Part shown: positions 28,270 through 37,487 of the stretch, piece by piece
Layout of the letters: each line of letters begins with the position of its first letter
How positions within the stretch are numbered: the stretch's first letter is position 1
Made by a program: the position numbers and the translations under genes
Notes under the pieces: generated by a model
What the model was told of the DNA's origin: nothing
The model's database searches: none
The model's input: the letters and a program-made list of their open reading frames with translations, nothing else
Assembly (NCBI RefSeq): GCF_001653975.1
Contig: NZ_CP014639.1
Coordinates: 372,001-436,000, forward strand
DNA: 64,000 bases
Direction of reading: 5' to 3'
Source of the DNA: Candidatus Chlamydia sanziniae
GTDB lineage: Bacteria > Chlamydiota > Chlamydiia > Chlamydiales > Chlamydiaceae

Positions 28270-29262
28270 ATCCCTTTCAGAATGCAGCATCTCCAACATA
28301 AAAGGGGCGGCATAACTAATGATCATATCCGCACCCGCCCGCTTAATACTGACTACAGATTCATAAACCATTCTCTCATAGTTCAGCCATCCCTGTTGAG
28401 AAGCTGAAAGAATCATAGCATACTCTCCGCTGACTTGATAAGCTGCTAAAGGCAAACACGTTTGCTGGCGAACACGATAGAGAACATCAAGATAAAACCC
28501 TGCAGGTTTGACCATGAGCATATCTGCTCCTTCCTCTTCATCTAGAGAGCTTTCAAGCAAAGCTTCTAGAACATTCTTAGGATTCATCTGATAATTCTTT
28601 TTATCTCCTGAAGTTACGTGGGAATGTAGAGCATTACGAAAGGGCTGATACAGAGCTGAAGCATATTTAACACTATAAGAAAGGATTGAGGTACTTGTAG
28701 CCCCTGCTTGATCTAATTTAGAACGGATATACGCTATTCTTCCATCCATCATATCACTTGGGGCAACAATATCAGCTCCCATTTCAGCATGGAGAGTTGC
28801 AATATTGCCGAAAATTCTTACGCTTTCATCATTAAGAACTTCTCCATCTAAAAATATACCATCATGACCATGAGTAGTATAGGGATCTAAAGCGATGTCA
28901 CTAATCACACAAAGGTTTGGAAAGGTTCTCTTTATTTCATAAATACTATGGCACAAAATATTTTTAGGATTAGAAGAGTAAGAACCGTAAGCGTCCTTAA
29001 GATGACTAGGAATTACAGGGAAAAGCATTACTGCTTTTAAACCATACTCACAAAGCCTTTCTATTTCTTTAAGTAGTAGATCTAAACTCCATCGATAAAC
29101 GCCTGGAAGACTCTCAATCGGTTCTTGGATATTCTTACCTTCACGAACAAAAAGAGGAGCGATGAAGTCTTGAGAAGACAAATGTGTCTCTGCTACGAGA
29201 TTTCTAATTGCTGGGCTTTTTCTATTTCTTCTAGGTCGTCTGCTTAAACTCAAGGCACTCAT
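28264..29262 (-). CDS. hemB: Delta-aminolevulinic acid dehydratase (porphobilinogen synthase)
   Basis: 332 residues, HemB family. It condenses two 5-aminolevulinates to porphobilinogen in heme synthesis. Visible are the start region [49 protein letters not shown], the Schiff-base lysine region [14 protein letters not shown] and YQVSGEYAM. The region after DIALDPYT reads THGHDGIF and lacks the Cys-rich zinc site (CxCxYTxHGHCG), indicating the magnesium-type enzyme. GGATGA upstream of the ATG supports the start. It is divergent from thyX across 293 bases. Confidence 0.96.
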   Translation of the reverse strand: MSALSLSRRPRRNRKSPAIRNLVAETHLSSQDFIAPLFVREGKNIQEPIESLPGVYRWSLDLLLKEIERLCEYGLKAVMLFPVIPSHLKDAYGSYSSNPKNILCHSIYEIKRTFPNLCVISDIALDPYTTHGHDGIFLDGEVLNDESVRIFGNIATLHAEMGADIVAPSDMMDGRIAYIRSKLDQAGATSTSILSYSVKYASALYQPFRNALHSHVTSGDKKNYQMNPKNVLEALLESSLDEEEGADMLMVKPAGFYLDVLYRVRQQTCLPLAAYQVSGEYAMILSASQQGWLNYERMVYESVVSIKRAGADMIISYAAPFMLEMLHSERDL

Positions 29263-29354
29263 GGTTCATCCTTCGACAGTTTCCACATTCTTGAGAAGAG
29301 AGAGTTTATTTATTATACTATATTCTTCTTCTTTAGAGGGAGTGGAAAATGTTC

Positions 29355-29390
29355 AAAACCACTCTATTCGAGAACGAATTAAGTGGTTTT
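29355..29390. promoter_or_regulatory. Long imperfect hairpin in the hemB/thyX divergent gap
   Basis: AAAACCACT (29355-29363) pairs with AGTGGTTTT (29382-29390). Inside, ATTCG (29366-29370) pairs with CGAAT (29375-29379) around the loop AGAA. The result is a 14-bp stem with one small internal loop. It lies about 165 bases before thyX and 93 before hemB. It could be an operator, a leader hairpin of either transcript, or a terminator guarding the gap (CTTGTTT follows on the plus strand). Confidence 0.5.
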
Positions 29391-29555
29391 CTTGTTTAAA
29401 ACTATGTTAAAAGACTGTTCATTTGGTAAGAAAAATAGAATTTTGCACTTTTTTAAACACAAGATCAACTCTTTTTCAACAAAGATAGGGTAGTTAAAAA
29501 CAGTTTTGCTTTTTTCTTATCCCTATGGCAGGATTTTTTATTTTTTGAGGTCTTC

Positions 29556-31154
29556 ATGTTAGGCAGAGAAGAAAAGTTCTCTAGTAATGAAAAACGATGT
29601 TTATCTCGTTTTGTTACTAACTTGGAATCTAATGTTTTTGGTTTAAAAAACCTTCCCGAGGTAGTTAAGGGGGCTTTGTTTTCTAAATATTCTCGATCTC
29701 TTTTAGGTTTACGATCTCTGCTTTTAAAGGAATTTATAGAACATGAAGAAAGCAGCAGTTGTTTTAACGAGACTACTGACTGTGTGTTAGGTGTACAAAA
29801 GGCTGCCGATTTTTATCAACGTATTCTTGACAACTTCGGAGATGATTCTGTTGGAGAATTGGGCGGAGCCCATCTTGCCATGGAAAATGTGTCTATTTTA
29901 GCCGCAAAAGTTTTAGAAGATGCTCGCATAGGAGGATCCCCCCTAGAAAAGTCCACAAGGTATGTGTATTTTGATCAAAAGGTTCGAGGGGAGTATTTAT
30001 ATTACCGCGACCCTATTTTAATGACCTCGGCCTTTAAAGATGTTTTTTTGGGGACGTGTAATTTTCTATTCGAAACTTATTCGGATTTGATTCCTCAAGT
30101 CCGTACGCATTTTGAAAAACTTTATCCTAGAGATTCTGAAATATCAGAATCTGCTTATGCTAAATCCTTACGTGCTAAAGTTTTGGACTGTATTAGGGGA
30201 ATTCTTCCCGCAGCAACCCTCACAAATCTAGGATTTTTTGCTAATGGGAGATTTTGGCAAAATCTCATCCACAAGTTACAAGCTCACAATCTTTCAGAGC
30301 TAAGGTTATTGGGAGAACAATCTTTAACAGAGCTTATGAAGATCATCCCTTCTTTTTTAAGTCGTGCGGAACCACATCATCATCACCACCAAGCAATGTT
30401 ACAATACCGTCAAACACTACAAAAACAAATGAAAAGCGTTGCGAAGCACTTTGCTTTAGAAAAAGAAACTTCGCAAACTTGTTCTAGTGTTCGATTAATT
30501 TATGGCGATCCTGAAGGCATTTATAAAATTGCGGCAGCTTTTCTTTTTCCTTATTCCCAAAGGTCCTTCTCTGATCTTATCATTACTTGTAAGCAGATGT
30601 CTCAGGAGGATCTTTTTCAAGTTTTGGATAGTAGTGTTGCAGCCAGAGAAAACCGCAGGCATAAATCTCCTCGTGGTTTGGAGTGTGTGGAATTTGGTTT
30701 TGATATAATGGCAGATTTTGGAATTTACAGAGATTTGCAAAGGCATAGAACCTTAACTCAGGAACGTCAGTTACTTTCTGTAAACCATGGCTATACTTTG
30801 CCTGAAGATTTATTAGACACCCCTATGGAAAAGCCTTATCGCGATGCTATGGCACGAGCTTATGAAGCTTACAATCAGATTGCTCAAGAGTTTCCTGAAG
30901 AAGCACAGTATGTTGTTCCTATGGCGTATAATATCCGTTGGTTTTTCCACATAAATGTCAGAGCTCTCCAATGGCTTTGTGAATTACGCTCTCAACCTCA
31001 AGGCCATCCAAACTATCGCGCTGTCGCTATAAATATGACTCAAGAAATAATAAAATTTGATCCTCTGTATCAGATGTTTTTTAAATTCGTTAACTATTCT
31101 GATGTAGGCTTGGGGCGATTGCATCAGGAAATTCGAAAGGAAATCCCTTCATAA
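29556..31154 (+). CDS. thyX: Flavin-dependent thymidylate synthase, two-domain form
   Basis: 532 residues, roughly twice a typical ThyX (~220-260). ThyX makes dTMP from dUMP using FAD and methylene-THF and replaces ThyA. Two ThyX-like halves are visible. The first (about residues 80-150) has [16 protein letters not shown] followed by SPLEKSTRY, matching the S-x-x-x-S-x-RY part. The second (about 390-410) has [17 protein letters not shown], matching the RHR part. The active site therefore seems divided between halves of one chain. GAGG before the ATG supports the start. It depends functionally on the folate genes at 41981-44913. Confidence 0.88.
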   Translation: MLGREEKFSSNEKRCLSRFVTNLESNVFGLKNLPEVVKGALFSKYSRSLLGLRSLLLKEFIEHEESSSCFNETTDCVLGVQKAADFYQRILDNFGDDSVGELGGAHLAMENVSILAAKVLEDARIGGSPLEKSTRYVYFDQKVRGEYLYYRDPILMTSAFKDVFLGTCNFLFETYSDLIPQVRTHFEKLYPRDSEISESAYAKSLRAKVLDCIRGILPAATLTNLGFFANGRFWQNLIHKLQAHNLSELRLLGEQSLTELMKIIPSFLSRAEPHHHHHQAMLQYRQTLQKQMKSVAKHFALEKETSQTCSSVRLIYGDPEGIYKIAAAFLFPYSQRSFSDLIITCKQMSQEDLFQVLDSSVAARENRRHKSPRGLECVEFGFDIMADFGIYRDLQRHRTLTQERQLLSVNHGYTLPEDLLDTPMEKPYRDAMARAYEAYNQIAQEFPEEAQYVVPMAYNIRWFFHINVRALQWLCELRSQPQGHPNYRAVAINMTQEIIKFDPLYQMFFKFVNYSDVGLGRLHQEIRKEIPS

Positions 31155-31226
31155 CGGAATCTTTGCATTTACATGAACCCCAACGGATGATATTTTTATT
31201 CTTTTTTACTAGAGAAAATTCATAGA

Positions 31227-31481
31227 ATGAAGGACCTTATAGATAATAATTTAGTTCGGTTTAAGAATATCTCCAAAACAAAAGAAGGTATTTTTGTAAA
31301 TTTTAAGGTAAAAGGAATTAAGGGGGGTGCTTCATTTACCGCATCTATAGCTGTAGATATAGATTCTGCAGATGTTTCTTTTGGAGATTCTATGGAAGTG
31401 ATAATAGAAAAGTGTGCTCAAATCGGAGTTGCTGAATTTCAAAAATGCGAGTTTCAATTTGAAGGGATTACCTACTTATAG
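31227..31481 (+). CDS. Small conserved chlamydial protein (CT631-like)
   Basis: 84 residues with no signal peptide or membrane segment. The mix of short beta-like stretches (GIFVNFKVKG, ASFTASIAVDI) and acidic patches, with one Cys near the end, suggests a small globular fold. It resembles a chlamydial conserved hypothetical by length and position after thyX; I know of no function. It lies 72 bases downstream of thyX and just ahead of tRNA-Pro on the same strand. The ribosome binding site is weak. Confidence 0.7.
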   Translation: MKDLIDNNLVRFKNISKTKEGIFVNFKVKGIKGGASFTASIAVDIDSADVSFGDSMEVIIEKCAQIGVAEFQKCEFQFEGITYL

Positions 31482-31493
31482 AAATTTGTTTTC

Positions 31494-31567
31494 CTGGGTG
31501 TAGCGCAGACTGGTAGCGCACTTGCATGGGGTGCAAGGGGGCGGAGGTTCAAATCCTCTCACCCAGA
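31494..31567 (+). tRNA. tRNA-Pro (anticodon GGG)
   Basis: 74 bases form a cloverleaf: acceptor CTGGGTG/CACCCAG, anticodon stem CTTGC/GCAAG with loop ATGGGGT giving anticodon GGG, and T-loop TTCAAAT. The first base C opposite G72 and discriminator A fit proline tRNA. CCA is not encoded. It begins 12 bases after the small ORF's stop, so the two may be co-transcribed. Confidence 0.95.
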
Positions 31568-31610
31568 TTTTCCTTCATAAGCCTTTATTGAGGATTTCTA
31601 AGACCTAGCT

Positions 31611-32504
31611 TTAGTTAAGAACGTGTGTGTCGAGGTTTCTCAAGAATTCAACAAGAGCTTCAAACTCCAATGTATTTTTTAACCCTCCAGCTACGAGACT
31701 CTCTAAGAGCTTTAGACAATTGTTTGCAGATAGATTTAACAATTCCAAGGCTTCTGATTCGCCAAAAAGTAGGGCATAATTTAGACTAATGTTTTTACGA
31801 TCTTGTTGAAGATCTAAAAAGTCGTCTTTTGTTTGAAAGAGCAAACCGAAATTGTGAGCGAATTCTGTAATTACAGGAGCATAGTTAGGATCCCCTCCAC
31901 CAAATAACCAGCCAGACATACAAGCAATTTCAAAAAGCGTACTGGTTTTTTTTATCATGATAGATTGTACATGTTCTTTACCCTGGTTTAAAAAAAACAT
32001 ATCATCGTATTGACCTCCTAACACCCCACTGAATCCTATATTTTTATCAATAACATCACTCACGACATTATAGGCAAAATCTACGGCTTGAGGATCATAG
32101 CCTTTTTCTTTGAGTTTTTTTGCATTTAATCGAAGGTGGGAGTAAGCAACGGGAATCAAAGCATAAGATGCGAGTAATGCGGAGACTTCATTAAAAGCTT
32201 TGTGAACGCTGGCGCGCCCTCGTCGTTCATCATCATTATCCATGCAGGGTAAGTCATCAGCAATGAGTGTGGATGTGTGAACAAATTCTATGGCTAATGC
32301 GGAGTCCATAACATTATGATTAAGGCCTAAACTTTGCGCAATCATGCAGACTAAAAGAGGACGTATGCGCTTGCCTCCGCCTTTTAAAGCATACTCTATA
32401 GGAGCTCGAAGGGGATGTTTTGGACTACCGAATTCTTCTAAAGCATCTTCTATAGCTGTTTCTATGGGAGGGCAATAGGTATTAAAAATTTCTATTATAT
32501 TCAT
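31611..32504 (-). CDS. ispA: Polyprenyl (farnesyl/geranylgeranyl) diphosphate synthase
   Basis: 297 residues, all-helical trans-prenyltransferase. Both aspartate-rich motifs are present: DDLPCMDNDDERRGR (first, with four spacing residues as in bacterial FPPS) and TKDDFLD (second). GGGKRIRPLL is the diphosphate-binding Lys/Arg region. It condenses IPP with allylic diphosphates, supplying precursors for undecaprenyl phosphate and quinones; product length cannot be read with certainty. AGGAA overlapping the end of the upstream gene supports the start. It is 12 bases from the GlmU-like gene, hence an operon. Confidence 0.93.
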   Translation of the reverse strand: MNIIEIFNTYCPPIETAIEDALEEFGSPKHPLRAPIEYALKGGGKRIRPLLVCMIAQSLGLNHNVMDSALAIEFVHTSTLIADDLPCMDNDDERRGRASVHKAFNEVSALLASYALIPVAYSHLRLNAKKLKEKGYDPQAVDFAYNVVSDVIDKNIGFSGVLGGQYDDMFFLNQGKEHVQSIMIKKTSTLFEIACMSGWLFGGGDPNYAPVITEFAHNFGLLFQTKDDFLDLQQDRKNISLNYALLFGESEALELLNLSANNCLKLLESLVAGGLKNTLEFEALVEFLRNLDTHVLN

Positions 32505-32516
32505 ATAATCTATTTC

Positions 32517-33134
32517 CTAAGTGACTTTCCCAGGATAGACTAAAATTCCAGGAGGAATGTGGTGTCCAGGATTGATCACTACATTACATCCCACGGAAAC
32601 ATTTTTTCCTAAAAAGGCACCAACTTTACGACGACCTGTATGTAATTTTTCTGAATTGGAATATACACAAATTTCTTCTCCGTCTAAACGGAAATTTGCA
32701 CAACGTACTCCAGCTCCAAGGTTAACACCATAACTTAAGACTGAATCACCTAAATAAGCAAAATGAGCAGCTTTAACTCGATGTCCTAAATAAGAGTTTT
32801 TCACTTCTGTACAGTGACCTAAAACACATTGGTTTCCTGTGATTACACCACCTCGTATATAAGCTCCGTGGCGTACTTCTGTCTGAGGACCTAGGATACA
32901 GGGTCCTATAATATAAGCACCAGATTCTACATAAGCACCTTCAGCTATTTCGATTTTATCTATATTTTTTAAAAAAACTCCAGATTCTACAGTACCGTGG
33001 ATTCCTGAAAAAGCATGATGAGTCAGCATCTCCTCCATAAGAGAAAGGATATCCCAGGTATAATATGCTTGAGATATAAGTTCTGGATAGGAAAAATCTT
33101 CAGGAGAAAATAGAGAAGAAGCAAAAGGAGACAT
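32517..33134 (-). CDS. GlmU-like left-handed beta-helix acyltransferase
   Basis: 205 residues. Most of the chain is hexapeptide repeats of the left-handed beta-helix type (for example VESGVF, IGPCIL, RHGAYIRGGVITGNQCVLGHCTEVKNSYLG, NLGAGVRCANFRLDG), as in the C-terminal half of GlmU. There is no N-terminal nucleotidyltransferase domain. The histidine in HFAYLGDSV matches the GlmU acetyltransferase catalytic region (KxxHLxYxGD). It is probably an N-acetyltransferase or nucleotidyl-linked sugar enzyme; a role in making UDP-GlcNAc is inferred. It is upstream of and coupled to ispA and follows chxR by 69 bases. Confidence 0.82.
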   Translation of the reverse strand: MSPFASSLFSPEDFSYPELISQAYYTWDILSLMEEMLTHHAFSGIHGTVESGVFLKNIDKIEIAEGAYVESGAYIIGPCILGPQTEVRHGAYIRGGVITGNQCVLGHCTEVKNSYLGHRVKAAHFAYLGDSVLSYGVNLGAGVRCANFRLDGEEICVYSNSEKLHTGRRKVGAFLGKNVSVGCNVVINPGHHIPPGILVYPGKVT

Positions 33135-33203
33135 TAAGTACCTTAATAATTTGCCTCAGCATTTTCATTCTTCGAAGATTTACTTACAACAAGTAAAGAA
33201 AAG

Positions 33204-33869
33204 TTATTGTGGGGGGGGCGTATCCTCATTTAAAAAAAGATAACCTACACCACGAATTGTAGAAATTTTAAAACCGTAAGGCCCGAGTTTTTTTCTTAAA
33301 GAAGCAATATGAACATCGACATTTCGAAGAATAATTTCTTTTGTGTTTCCTTTAATTTCTTCTAAAAGGTTTTTGCGTAAGCAGAGATGACCACGGTTCA
33401 TAAGTAGTTTTTTTAGAATACCGGCTTCTGAGGGTGTTAAAAAAATTTTTCCTTCAGGACTTTCTATAGTGAGATTCAATACACGAAATACACGATCTCC
33501 AAAATTCAAGATTTCAGGAAAGGTATGTTCTAGAGATTCATGCTGACGAAAAAGAGCTCGAATTACGGCATCCAAAATATTTGCAGTAATAGGACGAAGT
33601 AAGTAACCACTAGCGCCGCGATTTAGTATGTCAACAATTGCCTGTTCTTCAAAAGAATCAAACAAAACAATGATTTCAAGATCTTTAGGTAGGCTCTGGA
33701 TACCTGTTGCTTCTGAAAGTAATAGGTATTCACCAAAGGCAAGACCGGCTTCTGAAGGCTCTATCAACACACTAGAAACTTTAATTTTATAACCCGAAGT
33801 TTCTGCTAAGTTTTTTAATTGTAATGATAAATCGTGATCTTCAGTAATAAATAATACTGTTTTATTCAT
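33204..33869 (-). CDS. chxR: Atypical OmpR-family transcription regulator ChxR
   Basis: 221 residues from the ATG (a GTG two codons earlier is possible). The N-terminal receiver-like domain (to ~115) lacks the usual phosphorylatable Asp: the strand that should read DLVLLD reads GEYLLLSEA. The C-terminal winged helix is intact (LTPSEAGILKKLLMNRGHLCLRKNLL to VDVHIASLRKKLGPYGFKISTIRGVGYLF). ChxR of C. trachomatis works as a phosphorylation-independent homodimer and activates its own promoter and other mid-cycle genes. The 194-base divergent gap upstream (33876-34069) is where autoregulatory sites would lie. A run of eight C on the coding strand encodes its Pro-rich tail. Confidence 0.92.
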   Translation of the reverse strand: MNKTVLFITEDHDLSLQLKNLAETSGYKIKVSSVLIEPSEAGLAFGEYLLLSEATGIQSLPKDLEIIVLFDSFEEQAIVDILNRGASGYLLRPITANILDAVIRALFRQHESLEHTFPEILNFGDRVFRVLNLTIESPEGKIFLTPSEAGILKKLLMNRGHLCLRKNLLEEIKGNTKEIILRNVDVHIASLRKKLGPYGFKISTIRGVGYLFLNEDTPPPQ

Positions 33870-34069
33870 GAGCACAAATAAATGAAATAGATTGTATGAA
33901 TGAATACGTAATACAAAGGGAGTTATTTTTCAAAGATCCTTTACAATTTTTAAATTTTCTTTTTTGAAAAATAATTTTGCATAAACGCAACGGTGTATAT
34001 ATAATTTAATTTTAACAAGTTAAAAAATCGTTCGCGTTAGTAATTCTTTGAAATCCTCCCAGGACTCCG

Positions 34070-35914
34070 ATGTTACGCTATGTACTATTTTGTGTTTTTT
34101 TGTTCACGTGCTTTGCTACTGGAAGCGGGCTGTACTATTTATTTTCCTCTTTTACTTCTCTAACAAAAAAACTAAAAACTGAAACTTTTCATACTTTGTG
34201 GGAAGAAGGTCTGAAGGAAATACCTGAAGGGACGTTGCATTGCCCCTCTGCTGAGCAGCAACGAGCTCATCTTCTTTGCTTTCAGGGATTTTTATTGCAA
34301 AAACAGCAAAATTTTTCTCAGGCAGATAAAATCTTCACCAAAGCATATGACGAAGCCGAAAAGACGCCATTTGTATTCAAAGAAGAATTACTTGGAGGAA
34401 GTATCTTTAATTACTTTTTTCTTGATAAACTTAATTGCATGGAAACATTTCTTAGTCGGCTAGAAGAACACTGTCCGAATTCTCCTTACCTCTGTTTATT
34501 TAAGGCCTTACTCTCCTACAAACAACAGGAGTTTGAAAAAACTATAGAATTCTTATCTTGTTGGCAAAGAGAGAAGAGTCGAGCTCAAGCTCCTTGGCTG
34601 AATCTAAATATTCAACAGTTATTAGGAGATTTTTTTTTCGATCAAGTTATGGCACATTCGTTAGTAGAAACAGACATGTTTCCGGAAGGACGCATAATTT
34701 TAAATCGCATTATTGATAAATTATTAAAACGAGACTGCGAATGGAATACAAAAATTTATGATCGTACCGCATTACTTTTAAGCCAGAGTTATTTTTTAGA
34801 ACTTATGCAATCGCAATCAATACATATTTATGCAGATTACCATAAGATGGTGTTGTTCTATTTGAAAAAAGTACATCTTATAGAACAAAATCTTTACAAG
34901 CAACTTTTCCCAGAGGAAAAGTTTATATCAATGCTTATGACTCATGCTTTAACCTTGCCTATAGAAGAATTATCCCCAATCATTCAACTTTTAGAGATAT
35001 GGCAGCGTCATTACCTCCATCCCACGTGCTCTTTAGTTATTCAACCTTTGGTAGAAAATTTTTCTAAACGACAGGATAAAGCTGCTCAGTTTTGTGAGGC
35101 TTTAGTATCTTGTTCGGGGTTAGAAGAATTACAGCAAAAACTCGTTGTTACTTTTGAAACATTGCTGTCTGATAAGGTACAGCAGGTAGAAACTTTAGAA
35201 GCAAAGCAATGTGTTTCTCTCCTTCGTATTTTAGATCCACAAATTTCAATTAGTGAGAAACTCACGCTGTCTCAAGAAACTTTGCAAAAGATTGTTTTAT
35301 ATGATGATGATGAGCAGCTTATGAAACTACAAAATTACTTAGCTTTATGGGAGGCAATCCAGTCGTATGATATAGATCGTCAACAATTGGTGTATCGTTT
35401 AGTTCATAGTGCGAAGCAGCTGTGGAAGCAGGGAGGGGTAGATCAAAAAGCTTTGAAATTATTGCAGCTTGTGCTTGATTTCACTAGTTATGATATAGAA
35501 TGTGAAAACATTGTCTTCCTCTTTGTAAAACAGGTGTACAAGCAAGCGTTAGCTTGCCACGCGATTTCTCGTCTTTTACATTTGGAAAATTTTATAACTG
35601 CAACAGGAATTCCTTCAGTCTTGATTTCTGAAGCTGAAATTGCTAACTTTTTGGAAGATGCAGACTATCTTTTTAATCATGGAGATTATAACAAATGTTA
35701 TTTCTATACTCTTTGGTTAACAAAGATAGCTCCTTCATCACATACCTACCGATTATTAGGACTTTGCCTTGTGGAGAATAAATGTTACGAGGAAGCTTGG
35801 CGATACTTTCAGCTGTTGTCTCCTAATAACAGTGTTTATGATTCAAAGATTCAGAAGGCTTTAGCTCTTTGTCAAAAACACTTACCTAAAGATCTTCAGG
35901 TTAACAAAAGATAA
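34070..35914 (+). CDS. Membrane-anchored TPR-like protein (CT651-like)
   Basis: 614 residues. An N-terminal hydrophobic segment (about 2-26, a signal anchor) is followed by a long helical region. Tetratricopeptide-like pairs are visible near the start (AHLLCFQGFLLQKQQNFSQADKIFTKAYDEAEK; PYLCLFKALLSYKQQEFEKTIEFL) and near the end (TYRLLGLCLVENKCYEEAWRYFQLL). It is therefore probably a periplasmic or exported scaffold; no enzymatic motif is seen. AGGA before the ATG supports the start. It is followed after 10 bases by recD, which suggests co-transcription. Function is unknown. Confidence 0.75.
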   Translation: MLRYVLFCVFLFTCFATGSGLYYLFSSFTSLTKKLKTETFHTLWEEGLKEIPEGTLHCPSAEQQRAHLLCFQGFLLQKQQNFSQADKIFTKAYDEAEKTPFVFKEELLGGSIFNYFFLDKLNCMETFLSRLEEHCPNSPYLCLFKALLSYKQQEFEKTIEFLSCWQREKSRAQAPWLNLNIQQLLGDFFFDQVMAHSLVETDMFPEGRIILNRIIDKLLKRDCEWNTKIYDRTALLLSQSYFLELMQSQSIHIYADYHKMVLFYLKKVHLIEQNLYKQLFPEEKFISMLMTHALTLPIEELSPIIQLLEIWQRHYLHPTCSLVIQPLVENFSKRQDKAAQFCEALVSCSGLEELQQKLVVTFETLLSDKVQQVETLEAKQCVSLLRILDPQISISEKLTLSQETLQKIVLYDDDEQLMKLQNYLALWEAIQSYDIDRQQLVYRLVHSAKQLWKQGGVDQKALKLLQLVLDFTSYDIECENIVFLFVKQVYKQALACHAISRLLHLENFITATGIPSVLISEAEIANFLEDADYLFNHGDYNKCYFYTLWLTKIAPSSHTYRLLGLCLVENKCYEEAWRYFQLLSPNNSVYDSKIQKALALCQKHLPKDLQVNKR

Positions 35915-35924
35915 TGAAAACTCC

Positions 35925-37487
35925 ATGTTTCAAATCGATAAAGCGTTACCACAATCTTTAATTCTTTTGCTGAATCAGCAAATGGTTTCTCCTTTAGATA
36001 TTACTTTTGCGCTCAAATATAGTTCACCTTCTTCAGAAAAAGTATTTACCTTTCTTGCTATTTCTTCTGCTTTTTGGCGCCATGGTTATCACTTTCTTAT
36101 CATAAACAAAGGCCGTATCACTCCTTCTATTTTTGGAATCTCAGAAACTGACTTGTACCAAGGATTTAGGGATCTTCCTGAGGATATTTGCTCAGAATTA
36201 TTTGTTATCGATGGTCAACATGTGTACCTACGTTCTTTGTACATTACTAAACAAAAATTATTTCAAAAACTTACTCAGCTTTCTTCTGCAACTCCTTTAC
36301 ATATTCCTCTTGCAGTAGATCCTAAAGTTGGTCTCTCTAAAGAACAAAGTCATATTTTTCAAGAAGTAATGTGCGCGTGTTTTTCTATAATTTGTGGAGG
36401 GCCCGGTACCGGAAAAACTTTTTTAGCTGTGCAGCTCATTTTAGCTTTAATTAAGAGTCAGCCCAAGCTACGCATTGCTATAGTTTCTCCTACAGGAAAA
36501 GCTACATCACATATTCGTCAGATCTTGACTAACTATCGAATTCCTGAAAATACTGTGATTATTCAGACGGTTCATCATTTTCTTCAAGAGTATGCTTACC
36601 ATCATTATAGTCTAATAGATGTCCTTTTAGTAGATGAGGGATCTATGATTACTTTAAGTTTGCTTCATAGTTTAGTACAAACTCTCCAAGGTCACTATAA
36701 AAATGGTTGTTTATCCACGGCAAGTTTAATTATTCTGGGGGATACTAACCAGTTACCTCCTATCGGGATTGGTATAGGCAATCCTTTTCAAGATCTTATT
36801 TTAAATTTCTCAGAAAGAACGTTTCATTTACAAATTTCCCATCGAGCAAAGACCTCAGAAATTCAAAATTTAACTCGGGCTGTATTAAAACGAGAACTGA
36901 TTCCTTTTTCACCTCTTCCAAATAAGACTGTCATGATTACAAGACTAACAGCAGCTTTCATAAAAGCTCTTTCTTCTTCGGAAACGCGTTTATGTGTGCT
37001 TACCCCCATGCGTTATGGTCCTTGGGGAGTCCTTCATTTAAATGCCCAAATATACCAAGCACTGAGGAAAAATTCTCCGGAGCTTCCGATTCCTGTGATG
37101 ATCACTAGTCGCTATGAAACTTGGGGATTGTTTAATGGAGATACAGGAATGCTATGTCCAAGGACTCAGCAGTTATATTTTCCTCAATGCAAACCCATAA
37201 ATACGAATGTTTTTTCTGATTATGTTTATAATTACGTTATGTCTGTTCATAAGAGTCAGGGAAGCGAGTATGACGAAGTCATTGTAATTCTTCCCAAGGG
37301 TAGCGAGATTTTTGGCTTGTCCATATTGTATACAGCAATTACGCGTGCAAAGTACAAAGTATCAATTTGGACAGATTTTGATACTTTGCATAAGACAATA
37401 AACAAATCAACGAGATATACTTATGAAATAGGTGAAATCCACTTAAGAGATAATATCTTGAATAAAGTTGAAGATAGAGACCATTAA
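35925..37487 (+). CDS. recD: RecD-type DNA helicase
   Basis: 520 residues, superfamily 1B helicase. Motifs: Walker A GGPGTGKTFLA (about residue 156), SPTGKATSHI, LLVDEGSMI (Walker B variant, DEG for the common DEAS), GDTNQLPPIGIG, MSVHKSQGSEYDEV and YTAITRAKYKVSIW. The length fits RecD of the RecBCD complex more than the ~720+ residue RecD2 type. It lies about 14 kb from recC-recB. Chlamydiae are known to carry two recD-like genes, so whether this is the RecBC partner is uncertain. The 3' end overlaps convergent CT618-like by 45 bases. Confidence 0.88.
   Translation: MFQIDKALPQSLILLLNQQMVSPLDITFALKYSSPSSEKVFTFLAISSAFWRHGYHFLIINKGRITPSIFGISETDLYQGFRDLPEDICSELFVIDGQHVYLRSLYITKQKLFQKLTQLSSATPLHIPLAVDPKVGLSKEQSHIFQEVMCACFSIICGGPGTGKTFLAVQLILALIKSQPKLRIAIVSPTGKATSHIRQILTNYRIPENTVIIQTVHHFLQEYAYHHYSLIDVLLVDEGSMITLSLLHSLVQTLQGHYKNGCLSTASLIILGDTNQLPPIGIGIGNPFQDLILNFSERTFHLQISHRAKTSEIQNLTRAVLKRELIPFSPLPNKTVMITRLTAAFIKALSSSETRLCVLTPMRYGPWGVLHLNAQIYQALRKNSPELPIPVMITSRYETWGLFNGDTGMLCPRTQQLYFPQCKPINTNVFSDYVYNYVMSVHKSQGSEYDEVIVILPKGSEIFGLSILYTAITRAKYKVSIWTDFDTLHKTINKSTRYTYEIGEIHLRDNILNKVEDRDH

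Noticed and set aside
30375..30391. His-rich codon run in thyX (HHHHH) as a metal site or tag
   Set aside because: Isolated in a helical linker between the halves; no other ligands nearby.
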